From Nicotiana tabacum (Eukaryota > Streptophyta > Magnoliopsida > Solanales > Solanaceae): DNA of 64,000 nt. Position 1 is the stretch's first letter. Every line of letters begins with the position of its first letter. Location: the NCBI RefSeq assembly GCF_000715075.1, contig NC_134087.1, positions 159,575,436-159,639,435 of the forward strand. The letters are read 5' to 3'. Positions 60,301 to 64,000 of the stretch are shown one piece after another. The notes beneath the pieces were generated by a model. The model was not told the DNA's origin. It was given only the letters and a program-made list of their open reading frames with translations, and did not search any database. Position numbers and translations under genes: made by a program.

Positions 60301-61453
60301 TAGTCTGTCTAAATGGGAAATTGGGGAGGGATTATATAGTGGTGGAAATCGAACAAGCAAGCATGGAAAAGAATTAATCAATCACAAAATAAAGAAAGAA
60401 TATCACATGCAATCAGTAGTAGAACCGAAAAAGAAGAAAAAAAATTAAAATTTCAAACCCTAGTTCGACGAAAATCAAAGATTGGCCGAGGATCTTGCTA
60501 AATCGAACCCATATAACCTGGTAGTAAATGTATCAAGTCAAGAACATGGTAATAATACGGAATCAGAGTCGAACGAATGCATGTTGATAAGCTTCCATAA
60601 ATAACTCAGTACCAGATGAGTAATGTCAAGAAAACGGGAAAGAAACGCTATGAGTACTGAAAAAGAAAATGAAATATGGAAGATCTCCATATTCCCATGG
60701 GTACGGGCTAGGATTTGGGGTGAGACGGCTAGGGTTTAGTATGAGAGGAGAGAAGAGCGTTTAGGGGCGACTGGGCATAGTGATATGTCAGAATTAGGAT
60801 TGGGGCGGGTAATTAAAAATGGAGAATGGTTGTGGGCCGTTAATCATTTGAGATCAACGGCCAGGATTATAATAGAAGAAGGGCGGGTTGTTAAACGGGT
60901 ACCGACCGAGTTTGCTAAAGGGTCATTTGGTCTGGGCCAGAAGGTATTGGGCCAAGGGCTTTAAGGTATCTAGGCTACCTATTTTTGCTCTGAAATTTAT
61001 TTTAAAGTTGGGCCATAATTTAAATACACGCAATTTATCAAAAATAATTTATAAAAAGTGATTAACACATAATAGAATATTATTTATGCAGTAAAGTATT
61101 TGAAAGTAATTATAAAAATATAAAAATGCTATTTGGAACAAATAATGTGAAAATTGTAATTAGGCATAGCATAAATGCTATTATTGTAAAATTATGTAAA
61201 TAGCCTAAAAATACAAATATAACTATATAAAATGAGGTAAAAAATATTATGAAACCTATATGTGTATACAAATAATAAATTTAGATGACTAAGTCATCAC
61301 AAAATAATTTGAAAGGGTAATAAATAAATATTCAAGTAATTTAAATACAAGAAATCAATTTTAAAACTTTAAAAATTATGAAAACTTATAGAAAATACTT
61401 GTATGACTCTTTGTAAGTTGGTGATGGTGCGGGAATGATATTTGAAGCATATA
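57364..61453 (-). repeat. Element E 5' LTR, U3 start missing
   Basis: 4.09 kb; plus-strand start TGTTGGCGCGCCCC. Similarity to the 3' LTR stops near 61453 (GAAGCATATATGG), about 60 bp before the expected CAACA end. Retains about 760 bp (59662-60424) lost from the 3' copy. No genes. Confidence 0.88.
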
Positions 61454-63142
61454 TGGAATTTCCATGTTGGCATGTTCGATTAACCACTATATAAACCCCC
61501 TTCCACCCCCTCCCCCTATGAAAGCCAAGACCATTGTGATTGGTTCATTAACTTCCTCTGATGCAAGCATATCTTGAAACTCATTCGAATCTCTTGTGAA
61601 CTCTAAAGCACCGAATTTGGTGGTTCTTACTGTTCTCTCTCTATTGTTGCTAATTAAAGCATTGTTGAGACTTAGTCTACTTCCTTTATTTGCTCGTTTA
61701 ACTGGTGAGTACTCTTGACCTTCGCAACTTTATTCCTTTTTCATGTGTATTCTCTAAAACTGTGAACAAATATGGTTTAGTTTTTTTGCAACCTGAACTA
61801 TAATGTTGTCTTATCATCACATACTCTACTGATTTGTTTGTCTCAATGATGTTTTCTACAATTCAGTGTTCTCTATTATTGCTTAATACTACTAACATGA
61901 GTCTAACATATGTAGTCTATTCTTCCTATGTGTAGTCGACTAGAATAAGTTTTGGCCCTCTTAAGTGTTGCCTGGTTTTTATGTTAACCTTGAGTACGTA
62001 TATTTTTCATTTACCATGAGTTCTTGCATTGCTTTAGATTTTTATAACTTTTTTGTGATGATTGATGAGTGCCTAGAATCCCAATATATTAAGTCTCTCA
62101 TAACGCTTGTCAACTGCTTGGACCATGCCTACCAGTCTGCTTGTTTTTTAAGAAATTATGTTTGCTTACAAACTAGTTGTCACTGTGTCTTCATCAGGCT
62201 CTCATGTTGAAGACATTCGTGTAAAAATGCTACTTGCTAATTTATGATCATGAATCTTCTAGATTCCCATGTTAAGAATCCTTTATCTAAATTCCCATAG
62301 AATTTAGTTGTGGACCATGTCTGCTTTGAATTTCTGCTTAGTGAACCTTTGTTATCCTATGATGTTCAAACTTGTTGTTGGGAACTTGTTTCTATGTGTC
62401 CCATATGACCCTGTAGGATATTTTGTGTAACCATGTTGGTGTGTCTTTGTTTGGAAATCCCTGCTCTTTGTTAGCTGTAGTGTTAAGGACTAAAATGCCT
62501 AAGTCTTAAAGTTGTTTGGTTGTCCTAGTACGTAGTTTCTCACTTGTATTGTTATAGCTGGTTTGGTATTGAATAGGTAAGCAAGGCAGTTGTTTTATTG
62601 TTTGGGCTTGATTGTTGGGCCAGTTTTGGTACTGAGAACTGAAGCATATTGACAACCATCTGGAGTGTGGCTCTGCTCATCCACACAAGGCTCCAAGTAT
62701 AGTTGAAGGCCTAGAAGCATCCCTAGTTTATTTTGTATTTTGTGTTGGGCCTGTAGTTGTCCTAGTTGGGCCTGTGATTATTTTATTTGAGCTTGTATTA
62801 TGCTATTTGGGTCTATAATAATGAATTATGGGAAAATTAGTGAATGGGGGGTTGGGGTACTCTAGTTCCTGCATGAATGAGTAGAAAGCATGCCGATAGG
62901 GTCTAAATGTTTTATTTGCTATTTTGTTTGCCATACTCTATTCCTATGAACTGTTTGCATATAGACAACTTGCTTATAGGCCATCAACCTTGAATATTCA
63001 CCTAGAGAACTTGATTTAGGACCTTAATTAATTCTATTGTTGACCTTGTCAACAAGACTCATAATATGCTTAGAAAATACGCCTATAGGATTCAAATTGA
63101 ATTGTTTGCTACTTCCTAAGCATGTTTTACTTCTGCGTAAAT
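61454..63142 (+). mobile_element. Diverged Ogre-type LTR fragment, plus strand
   Basis: Begins near a clear TATA site, CTATATAAAC at 61487, followed by C/T-rich sequence. It shows recognisable but distant similarity to the reverse complement of E's LTR near 62816-63110 (a GGAAAATTAGTGAATGGGG-like phrase, CATGCCGATAGGG, GCCTATAGG). It is truncated at its left side against E's LTR and at the right by element H. The open frame at 61965-62210 is a chance frame in this LTR; I see no conserved protein. Confidence 0.6.
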
Positions 63143-64000
63143 TGTCACAACCCAAGTTTGCCCTCCGTGAACTGTCATGACGGCACCTAGTCTCTACGAC
63201 TAGGTAAGCCTAACAATTGCGGAAAAAAAGAACAAGATGCGGAAAAACTAATAAAACTGAAGATAAGCAAATATAGAAATATTTAAGATGCCGCTCGGCA
63301 TATACTAATACAAGATCTCAAACTGAAACTACATTTTTTGAAACCCGTAATCTTATGAAATCACAAGCTATTAAATAACTACAAGTGTCTAACTCCAGAA
63401 TATCTAAACAAAAGTAAATACAGAAGGATTGATACTATAAGGGAGAATGGAAAGGGACACCTCGGTCTACAGACGCGGCAGATATACCTCGAAGTCTCTG
63501 GAGAATCGCCTCGCCTCAAAGGTAGTAGGGCAAAGTCAAAGTACCTGGATCTGCATATGAAAACCATGCGCAGAAAGGGTATGAGTACACCACAGTGGTA
63601 CTCAGTAAGTGTCAAGCCTAACCTCGGTCGAGTAGTGACGAGGAAGGTCAGGGCCCTACTAAGTTTAGATGAAAAACAAGGTGCAACAGTATAGAATAAG
63701 ACAGTATAATTAATTGCAAACAGTAAGAAGTAACACAGGGTAGTAAGATTAACAACAACTATAACAGAGACAAAATAATCACAGAAGGAATACAGCTCAA
63801 CACAAAGATAACAACTGGGGATCTCCCAGGATACTGTCCTATAGTCCCAAATATAAATATCCAGTGGATCTCTCGGGTGTCATCCCGTAGTCCAACTCAT
63901 AGTGTGCAGGGATCTCCCAGAATACCAAACCGTAGTCCCAAATGTAAATACCCAGTATTGGGGGAATCTATCGGGTATAGTCCCGTAGTTCCAATATAAA
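63143..64000 (-). mobile_element. Element H: terminal part of an LTR, runs off the window
   Basis: Starts TGTCACAACCCAAGTTTG, which on the minus strand is an LTR end AAACTTGGGTTGTGACA. Its first 60 bp (GACGGCACCTAGTCTC, TAGGTAAGCCTAACA) resemble the end of B's LTR. No coding content, and the other end is outside. Confidence 0.7.
63812..64000. repeat. Tandem repeat of about 45 bp in element H
   Basis: Four units with GGGATCTCCCAGGATAC or a variant, then CCGTAGTCCCAAAT or a variant. The array continues beyond the window edge. Confidence 0.8.

Larger units (their letters stand above)
23833..61453 (-). mobile_element. Element E: Ogre/Tat-type giant LTR retrotransposon, minus strand, interrupted by F and G
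   Basis: Minus-strand order: 5' LTR (61453 to 57364), primer site, leader, ORF1, gag, protease, reverse transcriptase, RNase H, second RNase H, integrase, long 3' untranslated region, polypurine tract, 3' LTR (27515 to 23833). Without the F insertion it is about 19.8 kb. An extra ORF before gag and a second RNase H after the first are established hallmarks of Ogre/Tat elements. LTR copies differ by roughly 6 to 16 percent depending on the segment compared by eye. All domains carry stops or frameshifts. A left flank CATCA is visible but no matching right duplication, as the right LTR end is lost. Confidence 0.88.

Noticed and set aside
61480..61740. Host promoter with TATA box and first exon
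   Set aside because: The TATA site and C/T-rich leader are followed by sequence related to Ogre LTRs, so an LTR promoter explains it better.
61965..62210. 81-codon plus-strand open frame, possible small host gene
   Set aside because: It lies inside a diverged LTR with no recognisable motif and compositional bias like its surroundings.

Overview
The window is a block of plant repetitive DNA with no recognisable host gene, rRNA or tRNA. Everything I can interpret is LTR retrotransposon sequence, nested several layers deep, plus one short SINE fragment and simple repeats. The mix suggests a large, repeat-rich Solanaceae genome. The clues are chromodomain-type Ty3/gypsy elements with very long LTRs, an Ogre/Tat-type giant element with an extra ORF1, and a SINE tail resembling the tobacco TS family. 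Nicotiana would fit, but the species is my inference.

Left nest (1-22999). The oldest layer is a decayed plus-strand Ty3/gypsy element C: an LTR remnant at 1-660 and gag-pol at 661-1931, resuming at 22463-22999. Inside its reverse transcriptase lies a large minus-strand element B (1932-22462). B has LTRs, a tRNA-iMet primer site and a polypurine tract, but a 2.9-kb non-coding interior, so it is a LARD-like non-autonomous element. Inside B's left LTR sits a complete plus-strand chromodomain element A (2527-13302, target duplication CTGGG). A has 2.7-2.9 kb LTRs and a full but inactivated gag-PR-RT-RH-INT-chromodomain set. B's right LTR also carries a minus-strand solo LTR (20540-21251).

Right nest (23000-61453). 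A fragment of another LTR, D (23000-23832), is interrupted by a minus-strand Ogre/Tat element E. E's LTRs lie at 23833-27515 and 57364-61453. Its order is ORF1, gag, PR, RT, RNase H, a second RNase H, INT, then a 2.2-kb 3' untranslated region with a minisatellite. E's ORF1 is split by chromodomain element F (37957-55745, target duplication CTCTT). F's reverse transcriptase is in turn split by G, a minus-strand member of the same family (42065-51006, target duplication GTTCC). A 5'-truncated SINE with 13-bp target duplications sits in E's integrase.

Right edge (61454-64000). A diverged plus-strand Ogre-type LTR fragment lies head-to-head with E's truncated 5' LTR. It is followed by the terminal part of a further minus-strand LTR, H, which runs off the window.

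No element looks active. All coding regions carry stops, frameshifts or lost catalytic residues. By-eye LTR comparisons agree with the nesting order on the left: A about 3 percent different, B about 8 percent. The most interesting signals are in cis sequence rather than protein. They are the shared termini of autonomous A and non-autonomous B, clusters of CG-containing near-palindromes beside the TATA-like site of three LTR families, an iterated CCTATAGG-type motif in the Ogre LTRs, and the Ogre 3' minisatellite with a three-unit higher-order pattern.
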